Numbered from the stretch's first letter, positions 7,991 to 17,023 are shown. The stretch is 64,000 nt of DNA from Bacillota bacterium (GCA_021803205.1 JAJZMB010000103.1:1-64000), one strand, 5' to 3'. Numbers and translations: made by a program. The notes: generated by a model not told the origin, from the letters alone.

Positions 7991-8425
7991 TTGGAACTGG
8001 CGGGCGAGTTTACGTTGTCCGGACCGCCCGAGCGTGTGCGCTCCACCCTGCGGGATCGGGAGACGGTCGGCCGCCTGGTGCCCGCGGTGGCGGATTTTGT
8101 CCCTGTGGGGCCGGGCGAGTACGCGGGGACGGTGGTGGTCGGGCGGCCGCCGCTGGGCCGCAGCTATCCGGCCCGATTGGTCGTCCGGGAGGACCGGGGC
8201 GGCGACGCGCTGGCTCTCACCCTGACAGGTACGGGGCGGGCTGAAGGCATGCACGCCTTCGCCCACTGCCAGTTGCGTCCCGGCGCGCAGAGCGGCACCA
8301 CGCTGCTCTCGTACGCGCTGACGGCGGAGTTCGGGGCGATCTCCGGGCTGTTCGCCTCCTTTGCGGGACGTATGGTGGGCGATTTCTTCCGCGGGTTGGA
8401 CGGAGAATTGGCGCGGGGCGGTTGA
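7991..8425 (+). CDS. CoxG/SRPBCC-family protein
   Basis: The protein has 144 residues from a TTG preceded by GGAGGGG. It has the CoxG form of the SRPBCC (START-like) fold: an N-terminal strand with SGPPERV, a helix-turn LRDRETVGRLVPAV, a central GTGRAEG strand and a C-terminal amphipathic helix FASFAGRMVGDFFRGL. CoxG was named for carbon monoxide dehydrogenase membrane anchoring, but most members have other, unknown lipid- or ligand-binding roles. No cox genes are nearby. Confidence 0.8.
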   Translation: MELAGEFTLSGPPERVRSTLRDRETVGRLVPAVADFVPVGPGEYAGTVVVGRPPLGRSYPARLVVREDRGGDALALTLTGTGRAEGMHAFAHCQLRPGAQSGTTLLSYALTAEFGAISGLFASFAGRMVGDFFRGLDGELARGG

Positions 8426-8983
8426 ACGTGAGACGCTTAAGCGCTCTGGGGCCTGGGTGCGATACGCAGGCCGGTTTCGGCACCCCCGTCGGGCGGCCGG
8501 GCTGTGGCGCGGCCCCGGCGGAGCACTGCCGCCGGGCGCTCCGCAGCAGAGCCGGACGCAGTGCGCGCAGCGCCATGAAGATGATGCCTGCGGTGCCCCA
8601 CGGTACGCGGTGAGACACATCGAGCGCCGTCACTCCGTCCGTTCACCTCCGCCTGGGAGATGCGACGCGGCGGAGTACGGACAGCCCCGTGACGTGGGGC
8701 ATCCCCCGCCCGGTTCGCCACATGCACCCGGCCGGCACTGGACGCCGGGGTCCGGCACCCCTAACATGGCGGCGATGGACAGTGCGGCGCCGCGGGCCCT
8801 TGCGGAGCTCGCTGGCGGTGGGCGTCTCCGGCCCCCGCACAATGTCGATACACCTGCAGATTACGCGCTGCCCGTTGGCGCAGGGTCCGGGGGGAGCGGC
8901 GCCGATTGTCCCGCTCCCGAGGTGCTGCCCGAACCGCGGACGCGGTGCTGGCCCGGAGAGGCCGAGCAGCGGAGGGAAGCGAG
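8426..8983. other. Long intergenic gap, at most a doubtful minus-strand small ORF
   Basis: No plus-strand gene is recognisable. On the minus strand a GTG at 8633 sits 9 nt after a perfect GGAGGTGA, followed by a hydrophobic opening (IIFMALRALRPALL). That frame runs on into the CoxG-like gene in antisense, so it is not annotated as a CDS. The end of the gap carries the GGAGGG of the next gene. Confidence 0.4.
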
Positions 8984-10138
8984 ATGAAGATTGCGCGGCT
9001 GGAGCTGTTCGCCGTTCCGCCCCGCTGGCTGTTCCTGAAGGTGACCACCGACGATGGGGTGACGGGCTGGGGCGAACCGGTGGTGGAGGGCAGGGCGGAC
9101 ACCGTGCGGGCGTGCGTCGAGGAGATGGCGGACATCCTCGCGGGCCAGGACCCCCAGCGCATCGAGGACATCTGGCAGATGCTCTATCGCGGGGGATTCT
9201 ATCGCGGGGGGCCGGTGCTGACCTCCGCTCTCTCCGGCATCGACCAGGCGCTGTGGGACATCAAGGGCCGGGTGCTCGGCGTCCCGGTCTGGCAACTCCT
9301 CGGCGGTGCCTGCCGCGACCGTATCCGCGTCTACAGCGGCATCGGCGGCGACCGTCCGGCCGAGGTCGCGGCGAGTGCTCTGCGGGCGGTGCGCGAGAAC
9401 GGTTTCACGGCGGTGAAGCTGGGTGCGGTGGGTCCCACGGGTTACATCGACTCCCCCGGGGAGGTCCGACGCGCCGCGGCCCGGTTGGCGGCAGTGCGGG
9501 AGGCCGTCGGAGATGATGTCGCGGTCGCCGTGGACTTCCATGGACGGGTGCACCGGGCGATGGCCCTGCAACTCGCCAAGGCCTTCGAGCCCTTCAGCCC
9601 GATGTTCATCGAGGAACCGGTGCTGGCGGAAAATAACGAAGCGCTCGCCCTGCTGGCTGCGCAGACCACGATTCCTATCGCCACGGGAGAGCGAATGTTC
9701 ACACGCTGGGGCTTCAAGCGCCTGCTGCAGGATGGCTACGCGGCTGTTCTGCAGCCCGATCTCAGCCACGCGGGCGGCATCAGCGAGTGCCGCAAGATCG
9801 CGGCCATGGCGGAGGCCTACGACGCGGCGGTCGCCCCGCACTGTCCGCTTGGACCCCTGGCTTTGGCGGCGAGCCTGCAGCTGGACTCCTGCACCCCGAA
9901 TTTCCTCATCCAGGAACAGAGCCTCGGCATCCACCACGTCCGCGGCAGCAACGACATCCTCGACTACCTGGTGGACCCCGCGGTGTTCAGCTACCGGGAC
10001 GGCTATGTCGCCGTGCCTGCGGGACCGGGGCTCGGGATCGAGATCGACGAGGCGGTGGTGCGCCGGGCGGCGGCGGTGGGCCACCGCTGGCGCAATCCCC
10101 TGTGGCGGCTGGCGGACGGATCGCTCGCCGAGTGGTGA
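8984..10138 (+). CDS. dgoD: D-galactonate dehydratase
   Basis: The protein has 384 residues, an enolase-superfamily enzyme converting D-galactonate to 2-keto-3-deoxygalactonate. GGAGGG precedes the ATG. The catalytic set characteristic of DgoD is present one position later than in E. coli: Asp184 and His186 (VDFHG), Glu210 (IEEP), Glu236 (ATGER) and His286 (APHCPLG). Lysine in AVKLG and the QPDLSHAGG strand are also conserved. No KDGal kinase or aldolase is adjacent, so it either acts with genes elsewhere or on a related sugar acid. It is the first gene after a long gap and is followed by a hairpin. Confidence 0.9.
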   Translation: MKIARLELFAVPPRWLFLKVTTDDGVTGWGEPVVEGRADTVRACVEEMADILAGQDPQRIEDIWQMLYRGGFYRGGPVLTSALSGIDQALWDIKGRVLGVPVWQLLGGACRDRIRVYSGIGGDRPAEVAASALRAVRENGFTAVKLGAVGPTGYIDSPGEVRRAAARLAAVREAVGDDVAVAVDFHGRVHRAMALQLAKAFEPFSPMFIEEPVLAENNEALALLAAQTTIPIATGERMFTRWGFKRLLQDGYAAVLQPDLSHAGGISECRKIAAMAEAYDAAVAPHCPLGPLALAASLQLDSCTPNFLIQEQSLGIHHVRGSNDILDYLVDPAVFSYRDGYVAVPAGPGLGIEIDEAVVRRAAAVGHRWRNPLWRLADGSLAEW

Positions 10139-10178
10139 GCGCTCCCTGACGGGCCTGTGACGGCCGTCGCTCGGGGAT

Positions 10179-10220
10179 GGGGATGCGGGCGACGGATTCG
10201 CCGTAGACGCCCGCATCCCC
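10179..10220 (+). terminator. Hairpin after dgoD
   Basis: Bases 10179-10191 pair perfectly with 10208-10220 (13 bp, 16-nt loop); flanking GCTCGG and CCGAGC can extend the stem imperfectly. It lies 40 bp downstream of the dgoD stop. There is no U-tract. Confidence 0.55.
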
Positions 10221-10289
10221 GAGCGGCAGCGAGGGAGACACTCTCCGGGGGGACGGCGGTCGTGGTCGGTCCCCGGGGGGGCTCCGCTC

Positions 10290-11429
10290 ATGTTCGGCGT
10301 CCTCGGTTTCCCCCTGTACTTGCTGCGCAACCGGGGCCGCGCCCTCGCCCTGTTGGTCGTCGTCGTGCTGGCCGTGATGGAGGTCAGCACAGTGGCTCTG
10401 CTCACCGGATCCATGCTGGGCGACCTCCGCCTGACCATGGTGGCGCCGTTCCAATACTTCACGGAGATCGTGGCCTCTGACGCGCTGGTGCCGCCGTCGA
10501 TCGCGCAGAGCGTCGCCGCGCAGCCCCAGACGAAGCTGCTTCTGCCAATGATCCCCGAGGTCATCCGCGTCAACACCCTGATCGGCCCCGGCACGCGCAA
10601 CGTCTTCGCCGTGCCGACCGCGTTCATGACCTGGTTCCTCCGCCGGATCGGCGAACGGCTCATTATCGGACGGCTCCCTGCGGCGTCGGTCGCCGAGATT
10701 GCCCTGCCGCGCAGGGTGATGGAGAACCGGCACCTGCGCCTGGGAGATATGGTGGGTCAGCAGGTGGACCCCAACGAATGGATGCCGGGAGAGTTCCGGA
10801 TCGTGGGCATTCTGGGCGGCACCCTCAATGCCGGCATCACTTCTTATGAGGCGATGCGCTCCTTCACCGCCCTGGCCGCGGTTCCGGGCGTGGCCTCTTA
10901 CGCGGCGTTCGCGCAACCGGGGTCACGCAGGGCGATGGATGCCTATCTGTCCACGCTGCCGCTGGATCAGGTGCGGGTGTACACCGAAGGCGCGGAGGAA
11001 CAGGCATACCATCAGGACGTCCGCATGCTGGACTGGCTCCTCTGGAGCATCAACCTGGTCACTGTCGGGGTGCTGGCGGTGGCCATGGGTCTGCTCAACA
11101 ATCTGTATTACATGCAGCGGATGGATGAATACGGCATCCTCGCGGCGATCGGATTCACCCACGGGCTCCTGCTCCGCCGGGCCTTTGCCGAGGTGCTGGC
11201 GATCACTTCGATCTCCTGGTCGGCTGGACTCGGGCTGACCGTGGCGTTGCGCGGCGTCCTGGCGCGCTGGTTGTTCGCTCCCCACGGTATCTCGCTACCG
11301 AGCCTCGATCTGCGCGACATTGTCTTCACGTTGCCCATACCACTGCTCATCTCTGTCTTTACCCTGGCCACGGTGCTGCGCCGGCTGACCCGGCTGGACC
11401 CGGTCTCCGTGGTGGAGCGCCGCGATTGA
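10290..11429 (+). CDS. FtsX-type ABC transporter permease
   Basis: The protein has 379 residues with MacB/FtsX topology: one N-terminal membrane helix (about residues 15-37), a ~200-residue extracytoplasmic domain, then three C-terminal helices, ending in the RLDPVSVVERRD coupling segment typical of this family. Its stop overlaps the start of the ATPase gene (TTGA), so the pair forms one exporter. Families with this layout move lipoproteins, peptides or antibiotics; the substrate here is unknown. Confidence 0.85.
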   Translation: MFGVLGFPLYLLRNRGRALALLVVVVLAVMEVSTVALLTGSMLGDLRLTMVAPFQYFTEIVASDALVPPSIAQSVAAQPQTKLLLPMIPEVIRVNTLIGPGTRNVFAVPTAFMTWFLRRIGERLIIGRLPAASVAEIALPRRVMENRHLRLGDMVGQQVDPNEWMPGEFRIVGILGGTLNAGITSYEAMRSFTALAAVPGVASYAAFAQPGSRRAMDAYLSTLPLDQVRVYTEGAEEQAYHQDVRMLDWLLWSINLVTVGVLAVAMGLLNNLYYMQRMDEYGILAAIGFTHGLLLRRAFAEVLAITSISWSAGLGLTVALRGVLARWLFAPHGISLPSLDLRDIVFTLPIPLLISVFTLATVLRRLTRLDPVSVVERRD

Positions 11430-12379
11430 GCCGGGATCCGCTGGCTTGGGAGGACGCGCAGCGCGTCCGGGGGAGGTCGTTGCCGTTGCCCCGGGAAGGA
11501 CGGGCCGTCCCGGATGCGACAGCGTCAAGCGGTGTGCACGGGTCGGGCACGCAGCCGGAAACCGGTGCCGGCCGCGTGCCGGTGCTGGGACGGCCAGGCG
11601 CAGAGCGGGGAGCCGTCGGCGGGGCTGCTGAGGTGGCGGGCCGAGCCAGGCGCGGGGGCCTGGGCCGCCGGGCAGAGTCCCTTGCCGCGGCCGAGTCCGG
11701 TCCCGTCGAGGTGGTGGCGCACAGGGTCGGCCTGGCCTACCGCGAGCACGGTGGCGTCTGCCATGCGTTGCGCGATGTTGGCCTGGGGCTGCGCGGACCC
11801 GGCTTTGTGGGCATCGCCGGACCCTCGGGCAGCGGCAAGAGTTCCCTGCTGTATCTGCTGGCCGGGTTGAAGCGCCCCACGACCGGCCGGATCGTTGCCC
11901 TGGGACGGGAGATGGACCAACTTTCGCCGACCGAACGATGCCTGCTGCGCCGCCGCTATTTCGGTTTCGTCTTCCAGCAGCCGTTCCTGATTCACTTCCT
12001 GACGGCGGCCGAAAACGTCGTTGTCGGCGCGCCGCGCCGGGACCGAGCCGCGCGCGGCATGGCCGAAGCCCTGCTGGGTCGCTTGGGCTTGGCCGGATGT
12101 TGCGGGCGGCTTCCGCACGAACTCTCCGGCGGCCAGCGGCAGCGCGTGGCTGCGGCCCGAGCCCTGATGAACGAGCCACGCATCCTGTTTGCCGACGAGC
12201 CGACAGCCGCCCTCGACCGGGCCAGCGCCGAGGAACTGATGGGGTTGCTGCATGATTACCGGCACGGCCATGGCGCGCTCCTGGCCGTGGTCAGTCATGA
12301 CGAGACGGTGACCGCGGCGGCCGATGCCATCGTGCGCATGTGGGACGGGCGAATCCGTGCCATCGAGCGGCCAGGTTGA
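11426..12379 (+). CDS. ABC transporter ATP-binding protein
   Basis: The protein has 317 residues. The LolD/MacB-like ATPase domain starts near residue 93: Walker A GPSGSGKSS, Q-loop FQQPF, signature LSGGQRQR, Walker B ILFADEPTAALD and H-loop VVSHDE. The ~90 residues before it look unstructured and are unusual for the family. The TTG start overlapping the permease stop is supported by GGTGGAG; TTG at 11486 after GGGGGAGG is an alternative that trims 20 residues. It forms an exporter with the preceding permease. Confidence 0.85.
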   Translation: MSRDPLAWEDAQRVRGRSLPLPREGRAVPDATASSGVHGSGTQPETGAGRVPVLGRPGAERGAVGGAAEVAGRARRGGLGRRAESLAAAESGPVEVVAHRVGLAYREHGGVCHALRDVGLGLRGPGFVGIAGPSGSGKSSLLYLLAGLKRPTTGRIVALGREMDQLSPTERCLLRRRYFGFVFQQPFLIHFLTAAENVVVGAPRRDRAARGMAEALLGRLGLAGCCGRLPHELSGGQRQRVAAARALMNEPRILFADEPTAALDRASAEELMGLLHDYRHGHGALLAVVSHDETVTAAADAIVRMWDGRIRAIERPG

Positions 12380-12688
12380 GGGCGGCCTCCCCGGGTGCCG
12401 CTCGGCGGTGGGCTGGATGGGATGGCTGCAACGGCTCGAGGATGCGGCGGGTCGCAGGGAGGCGGTGGGCCGGATGCCGGAACGGCTCCTTACAGAGCGG
12501 CGCCGGGTCGCGCCAGTGGAGGTGACTCGCCGCGGTCCGATTCGGGCTTCGCGCCCTGCATGCTGACGGAACGGGCGGCTTCCGCGGCGTAGTCGACCAA
12601 GCCGCCGCACGCCGCCGCTCAAGGTGGGTTGGGTCGTCGCCACGCCGCCCGGTCTCGGCAACGCGCCTGCGCATGGTTCTAATTTCCC
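12380..12688. other. Intergenic stretch without a recognisable gene
   Basis: Short open frames exist, including one giving about 50 residues from an ATG near 12419, but none has a clear ribosome binding site or family resemblance. No RNA gene or repeat was seen. Confidence 0.4.
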
Positions 12689-12717
12689 TTGTCGGCACGT
12701 TTGCCCCCTTTCATCAT
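12689..12717 (+). promoter_or_regulatory. Candidate promoter for the MreB-like gene
   Basis: TTGTCG (12689-12694) and CATCAT (12712-12717) are separated by 17 bp. The spacing is ideal and the local sequence is AT-richer than its surroundings. The start codon of the actin-like gene is about 60 bp downstream. Confidence 0.45.
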
Positions 12718-12783
12718 AGACGGGGCAGGTCGTGGTCCGACTCCCCGACTTCCGGACACCCGTCCCGCGAGGGAGGCCGTGCG

Positions 12784-13827
12784 GTGGGGACCCCGGTGCG
12801 CTATCTGCCATCGGCGTGGGGTCGCTTCTGGCGACCCGTCACGGTGGCGCTTGATCTCGGTACCGACGCCTTTCGACTGGCGTACCCCGGAACGCGGTCC
12901 CTGATGGAGGTTCCGGCACGAGCGGTCCTTGACGCGCGCAGCCAGGTGGCCGCTGTCGGCAAGCGGGCCCTGCACATGGAGGAACGCCTGCCTGAGACCT
13001 GGAGGGCGGTGCAGCCGGTCGAGGTGGGCCACCTCAGCCATCCACAGGCGGCCCGTCTCCTGATCCGCCTGCTGCTCCGCCAACTCCAGCGCAGGCGTCT
13101 CTGGAAGCCGCATCTGCGGCTGCCCGCCCCGGTGGGTATGACACAGATGGAGCGCACCATCCTCGCCGCGTTCCTGAAGGAGCTGCCGATACGTGACTTT
13201 CAGTTTGTGGAGGGCTCCGTCGCCCAGTGTGTCGGGGCCGGCCTCCAACCCTCGGGCATGCCGGGTATGATGGTGGTGGACATCGGGGCGCAACGCACCG
13301 AAGTGACGATCCTCTCCTTCGGGCGGCCCGTCGTGCACGAGCACTGGTCGGCCGGCGGGCACAACTGGACCGCGGCCCTGCGCAGTGCGATCGAGGACGA
13401 GCACCGAGTGCGGGTGCCGCGGATAGTGGTCGAGGAGTGGAAGCGGCGCGGCGGCGACGGGCGTCTACCGGTCCAGGACCGGCTCACGGGTGGTCTGCGC
13501 GTGTTGGAACTGCCCGCGGCCTTCGCCGCGCAGGCCCTGGAACAGACGACGCGTGCCCTGGTGGAACACCTCGGCGGCATTTTCACGCGTTGCCCGCCCG
13601 CATTGCGCATGGACGTGCAAAACCGCGGTATCCTCCTGGTAGGCAACGGTGGACTGCTGCCCGGATTGCGGTGCCGACTGGAAGAGGAGTTGGCGCTTGC
13701 CGTTCACCTCCCCGACGACGCGGGGCGCTGCCTGGTGCGCGGACTGGCGCGTCTGGCCCAGCCTGAGCGGGGGGAAGTCGGGGACTCCGCCGAGCCGCCG
13801 GTGGACCTCTTTCCGCTTGAGGCCTGA
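12784..13827 (+). CDS. Divergent MreB-like actin-family ATPase
   Basis: The protein has 347 residues, the length of MreB, from a GTG 7 nt after GGGAGG. Actin-fold nucleotide motifs are visible: phosphate-1 VALDLGT, phosphate-2 MVVDIGAQRTEV and adenosine motif GILLVGNGGLLPG. The rest is well diverged from housekeeping MreB (for example the LRLPAPVGMTQMER segment). MreB-type filaments organise cell-wall synthesis or spore-wall remodelling. No mreC or mreD is adjacent, so this is likely a secondary paralogue. The FtsH-like protease gene follows after 333 bp with its own promoter. Confidence 0.8.
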   Translation: MGTPVRYLPSAWGRFWRPVTVALDLGTDAFRLAYPGTRSLMEVPARAVLDARSQVAAVGKRALHMEERLPETWRAVQPVEVGHLSHPQAARLLIRLLLRQLQRRRLWKPHLRLPAPVGMTQMERTILAAFLKELPIRDFQFVEGSVAQCVGAGLQPSGMPGMMVVDIGAQRTEVTILSFGRPVVHEHWSAGGHNWTAALRSAIEDEHRVRVPRIVVEEWKRRGGDGRLPVQDRLTGGLRVLELPAAFAAQALEQTTRALVEHLGGIFTRCPPALRMDVQNRGILLVGNGGLLPGLRCRLEEELALAVHLPDDAGRCLVRGLARLAQPERGEVGDSAEPPVDLFPLEA

Positions 13828-14024
13828 CGCGTGCGCGGCGGCCATGACGGGCAGTGCGCGCCCCGGCCGCCTGACTGGCGCGATATCGGGGTTTTCCCCG
13901 CACGCGGCCTATTGGCGCCTGCCCACGCCCGCAGGCGACGACAGCGGTCCCGTGCCGCCGCCGCCGTGCTCTCGCGACGGCGGTTGCGCGCGTGACGCTC
14001 CGGTGTTTCCGACTTCCCGCGCAC

Positions 14025-14033
14025 TGGTATAAT
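14025..14033 (+). promoter_or_regulatory. Extended -10 promoter before the FtsH-like gene
   Basis: TGGTATAAT is a perfect extended -10 element (TATAAT at 14028-14033). No good -35 lies 17 bp upstream, as often with extended -10 promoters. It predicts a leader of roughly 120 nt before the TTG start at 14161. The rest of the 333-bp gap (13828-14160) shows nothing else. Confidence 0.55.
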
Positions 14034-14160
14034 GATGCGCACGGGCGGTTGCGACCGCGGCCGTAACCGCGGGCCGGGCTCGATCGGGGCCTCCGGCGCG
14101 GGCGGATGTCGTTCACGCGGCCGGTGCCGACCCCCGGTTACAAGTTTGGGGTGGGCGCAG

Positions 14161-15978
14161 TTGTTCAGCCGCTGGCTCTCCCGGTTGATTCGTAAACACT
14201 CCGTCCTCCTCGCGGTCATCGCCATCCTGTTGGCGGTGTACTTCACGTGGTACGTGCCGACGTACGGTTACGGCGGGCAGGCGTTGGGAAGCATCCTCTC
14301 GGTCGTCCTAGAAGTCGTTTTTTTCATGTTCCTGGCAGTGATCCAGTTCGTGGCCATTTTCTGGTTCATGGGACGCGCCCGCGTGTACTGGCTGACGCCG
14401 GAGGAAGTCGGCCTGAGTTTCGCCGATTACCGGGGCAACCGCTCGGTGCTGGAGTTCGCGGAGCGTACGGTGACACTGCTTCGTGGAGTGAAGCGGTTCA
14501 AGGATATGGGCGGCGAGGTGCCGCGGGGCCTGCTGTTGGTCGGTCCTCCGGGAACCGGTAAGTCTTATCTGGCGCAGGCGATTGCCGGCGAGGCCCAGGT
14601 GCCGTTCTGCTACGCTTCGGCACCCTCGTTCCAGAACATGTTCTTCGGCGTGGGCAACCTGATGATCATGGGCCTGTATCGCAAGGCCCGCAAGATGGCC
14701 AAGGAGTACGGCGCGTGCATCATCTTCATCGATGAGATCGACGCGATCGGGATGTCGCGCATGTCCGGCGCGGGTGGCGGCGGGGGCTTCGGGTTCTTCG
14801 GCGGCAGTTCCGGTATGCTGAATCAATTGCTCCTGGAACTCGACCCGCCGAGCGTAGACGCCAACTGGTTCTCGCGCCTGCTCCGGCAGATGGGGCTCAA
14901 GCGCGGGCGCGCGGAACGCGCCAACGTCTTCACCATGGGCGCGACCAACCTGCCGGAGGTGCTGGATCCGGCTCTCGTCCGGCCGGGTCGGTTCGACCAC
15001 AAGATCACGGTGGACGCCCCGGATATGGACGGTCGGCTGGACCTGATCCATTATTACCTGGACAAGGTGAACCACAGCGAAGATTTTCCGTATCAGCGGG
15101 CGGCAGCGGAAACGATCGGCTTCACCCCGGTGATGATCAAGCACATCATCAACCAGGCCGTGGTGGTGGCGCACTTTGAGGACCGCGACGAGGTCGGCTA
15201 CCGGGACTTCACGCAGGCGCGCGAGATGTGGGAGTGGGGGTTGCGGCAGCCCATCAAGGCGATGTCGCAGGAGGACCGTCGTCGATTGGCGTACCACGAG
15301 GCCGGGCACGCGGTTGCCCGCTACCTGCTCTCATCCAAGAAGGACCGGCTGGTGAAGGTCACGATCATCCGCCACGGTGAAGCCCTGGGCTTCGCCGCCT
15401 GGAAGCCGATCGAGGAACGGTACACGGCATCCGAACAGGAATTGCGGGCGGAACTGAAGACCATGCTCGCCTCTCGCGCGGCCGAGGAGATCTTCCTCGA
15501 CATGAAGTTGACCGGCGTGCTCGACGACTTCCGCAGGGCGACGCAGATGGCGGCGGCCATTGTGGGAGCCTGGGGCATGGAGGGCAGTCTGTACTCGCAG
15601 CTGGCCTTTCAAGGGGTCGGGGGCGCGGCACCGGACGCGCAGATGAAGCGGATGATCGAGCGGTTGCTTGATCAGGCAATGGAGAGTGTGAAACGGCTGC
15701 TGGAGGAGCACGCGGAATTCGTGCACGCCATCGCCGCCGCCCTCATTGCCGGCGATGAACTCACGGGGGACGACGTCGACGAAATCGCCCGCAAGATCGG
15801 CGTGGAGGAGCCGGTGGAGGAGAACTTCGAGCTTGTGCCGGCCAATGTGGCCGCAATGCCCCACGTCCGTTCCGCAGATGTGCGCACGGGTGCCGCCGCG
15901 ACGCACCCCGTGACCTCAGACGAGCGGGCGCGGCGGCGGGAGTCTCCTGCGGGGGAGGGCGGCGACGGGTCGGCGTGA
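14161..15978 (+). CDS. Membrane AAA metalloprotease, FtsH-like
   Basis: The protein has 605 residues. Two membrane helices (about 14-33 and 42-70) are joined by only ~10 residues, so the extracytoplasmic domain of true FtsH is missing. The AAA module follows: Walker A GPPGTGKS (128-135), pore segment NMFFGVG, Walker B IIFIDEID (187-194), then an unusual Gly-rich plus ~25-residue insertion, and the second region of homology ATNLPEVLDPALVRPGRFDH. The M41 protease has HEAGH (379-383) with the third ligand in LDDFRRAT. It should be an active ATP-dependent membrane protease but is not the canonical FtsH. The TTG start is modestly supported. Its stop overlaps the next gene (GTGA). Confidence 0.87.
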   Translation: MFSRWLSRLIRKHSVLLAVIAILLAVYFTWYVPTYGYGGQALGSILSVVLEVVFFMFLAVIQFVAIFWFMGRARVYWLTPEEVGLSFADYRGNRSVLEFAERTVTLLRGVKRFKDMGGEVPRGLLLVGPPGTGKSYLAQAIAGEAQVPFCYASAPSFQNMFFGVGNLMIMGLYRKARKMAKEYGACIIFIDEIDAIGMSRMSGAGGGGGFGFFGGSSGMLNQLLLELDPPSVDANWFSRLLRQMGLKRGRAERANVFTMGATNLPEVLDPALVRPGRFDHKITVDAPDMDGRLDLIHYYLDKVNHSEDFPYQRAAAETIGFTPVMIKHIINQAVVVAHFEDRDEVGYRDFTQAREMWEWGLRQPIKAMSQEDRRRLAYHEAGHAVARYLLSSKKDRLVKVTIIRHGEALGFAAWKPIEERYTASEQELRAELKTMLASRAAEEIFLDMKLTGVLDDFRRATQMAAAIVGAWGMEGSLYSQLAFQGVGGAAPDAQMKRMIERLLDQAMESVKRLLEEHAEFVHAIAAALIAGDELTGDDVDEIARKIGVEEPVEENFELVPANVAAMPHVRSADVRTGAAATHPVTSDERARRRESPAGEGGDGSA

Positions 15979-16781
15979 CAAGACCCGTTTGGTGGTTGCT
16001 CCCATTGGTGGTCGCGGCGTTGATAGACGCTGCGCTGGTGACAGGTTATGAGGTGTCGCCGGCCATGCGGGTTTCCCGGGCTGTGCTGCGCACGATTCGA
16101 GACGGGGCCTGCGAAGAGGCGGTTGTGGTCCGGGGCAAATCAGTGGACAAACTCTTTGTGGTCGACTCCTGGCTCAGGAACGACCGGTTGGTGAGTGTAC
16201 CCATCGGAGTCGACTTCGCGCCTGGGGCGGGCCTGACGCATCAATCCCTGCAGATGATCCGCGAGGGTGCGGATGTGGATCTCAGCGGTCTGACCGCGGC
16301 ACTGCCCGCCAAGAAACAGGACCTGGGGATCCAGCCTCTGCTGAACATCTACCGGTCGCAGGTCGGTGCCGCGGATTCGTGGCTGCAGGGACCCTGCTTC
16401 CCGTTCGCCAATCCGTTTCAGAGCAATCTCCGCGCGGTTGGCGGGGTCACCGCGCAGGGCGTGGACTACAGGGTGTTCCGGGGTAATGTCCGGTACGCCC
16501 GTGGTGCGTTCCAGCTCTTCTTCCCAAATGCCGAGGTATGGTTCGGCGTCCGGCCGGGCGGGCGGTTGGGCTTCGAACTGTTGGTGCAACTGCCGTCGAA
16601 GGACTTCAATCCCGCGATTTCCGTGGTGGCGACACTGTTCCGCTACCCCAGTACACATACGGGGCGGGCGTTCGCCGCGCAGGCGCCAGCGGTGCGGGCG
16701 GCGTTTTATGCGGGCGTCTACGCCCAGGTCCTGGCCACCATCAGGAAGTTCGAGGCGCACCGTGCCGCATCTCCCGCGTAG
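15975..16781 (+). CDS. Membrane-anchored protein of unknown function coupled to the protease
   Basis: The protein has 268 residues. Its GTG overlaps the protease stop by four bases (GTGA), so it is translationally coupled and probably a partner or adaptor (inference). One N-terminal membrane segment (about 5-23) anchors a ~240-residue domain that is probably extracytoplasmic. It contains two strand-rich sections, a single cysteine pair candidate (Cys46 and a later PCFPFANPF) and no recognised motif. I do not recognise the family. A tRNA gene with its own promoter follows. Confidence 0.75.
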   Translation: MTRPVWWLLPLVVAALIDAALVTGYEVSPAMRVSRAVLRTIRDGACEEAVVVRGKSVDKLFVVDSWLRNDRLVSVPIGVDFAPGAGLTHQSLQMIREGADVDLSGLTAALPAKKQDLGIQPLLNIYRSQVGAADSWLQGPCFPFANPFQSNLRAVGGVTAQGVDYRVFRGNVRYARGAFQLFFPNAEVWFGVRPGGRLGFELLVQLPSKDFNPAISVVATLFRYPSTHTGRAFAAQAPAVRAAFYAGVYAQVLATIRKFEAHRAASPA

Positions 16782-16875
16782 GTGGCCGCTGGTGCGACGA
16801 GACAAGCCGACGCCTGCGGATGCCGACGCGCCCGCTTCGATCCGCGCTCTGGCTGCACGCTGCACGAGTAGCGCA

Positions 16876-16905
16876 TTGCCGCGACGAAGCGGCCCGTGGT
16901 ACGAT
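16876..16905 (+). promoter_or_regulatory. Promoter of tRNA-Leu(CAA)
   Basis: TTGCCG (16876-16881) and TACGAT (16900-16905) are 18 bp apart with an extended -10 TG at 16897-16898. The tRNA begins 34 bp after the -10. Confidence 0.6.
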
Positions 16906-16939
16906 AAACTATCGGGTGGTTCCAGCCCTTGAGCGAACG

Positions 16940-17023
16940 CCGGGGTGGCGGAACGGCAGACGCGCTCGACTCAAAATCGAGTGTCGCAAGACGTGCGGGT
17001 TCGAATCCCGCCCCCGGCACCAA
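16940..17023 (+). tRNA. tRNA-Leu (anticodon CAA)
   Basis: The 84-nt gene includes an encoded CCA. The acceptor stem GCCGGGG pairs with CCCCGGC, the T-arm GGGTTCGAATCCC is perfect, and the variable arm is long (class II). The anticodon loop CTCAAAA places CAA at 34-36, reading UUG. No clear terminator follows. Confidence 0.93.

Noticed and set aside
6830-8620. Extension of the DUF47 frame to 793 residues across the PiT gene
   Set aside because: The PiT reading frame is clearly coding over this span and DUF47 has its own ATG in an ATGA overlap.
12419-12566. Small plus-strand frame after the ABC transporter
   Set aside because: About 50 codons, no ribosome binding site, no recognisable pattern.
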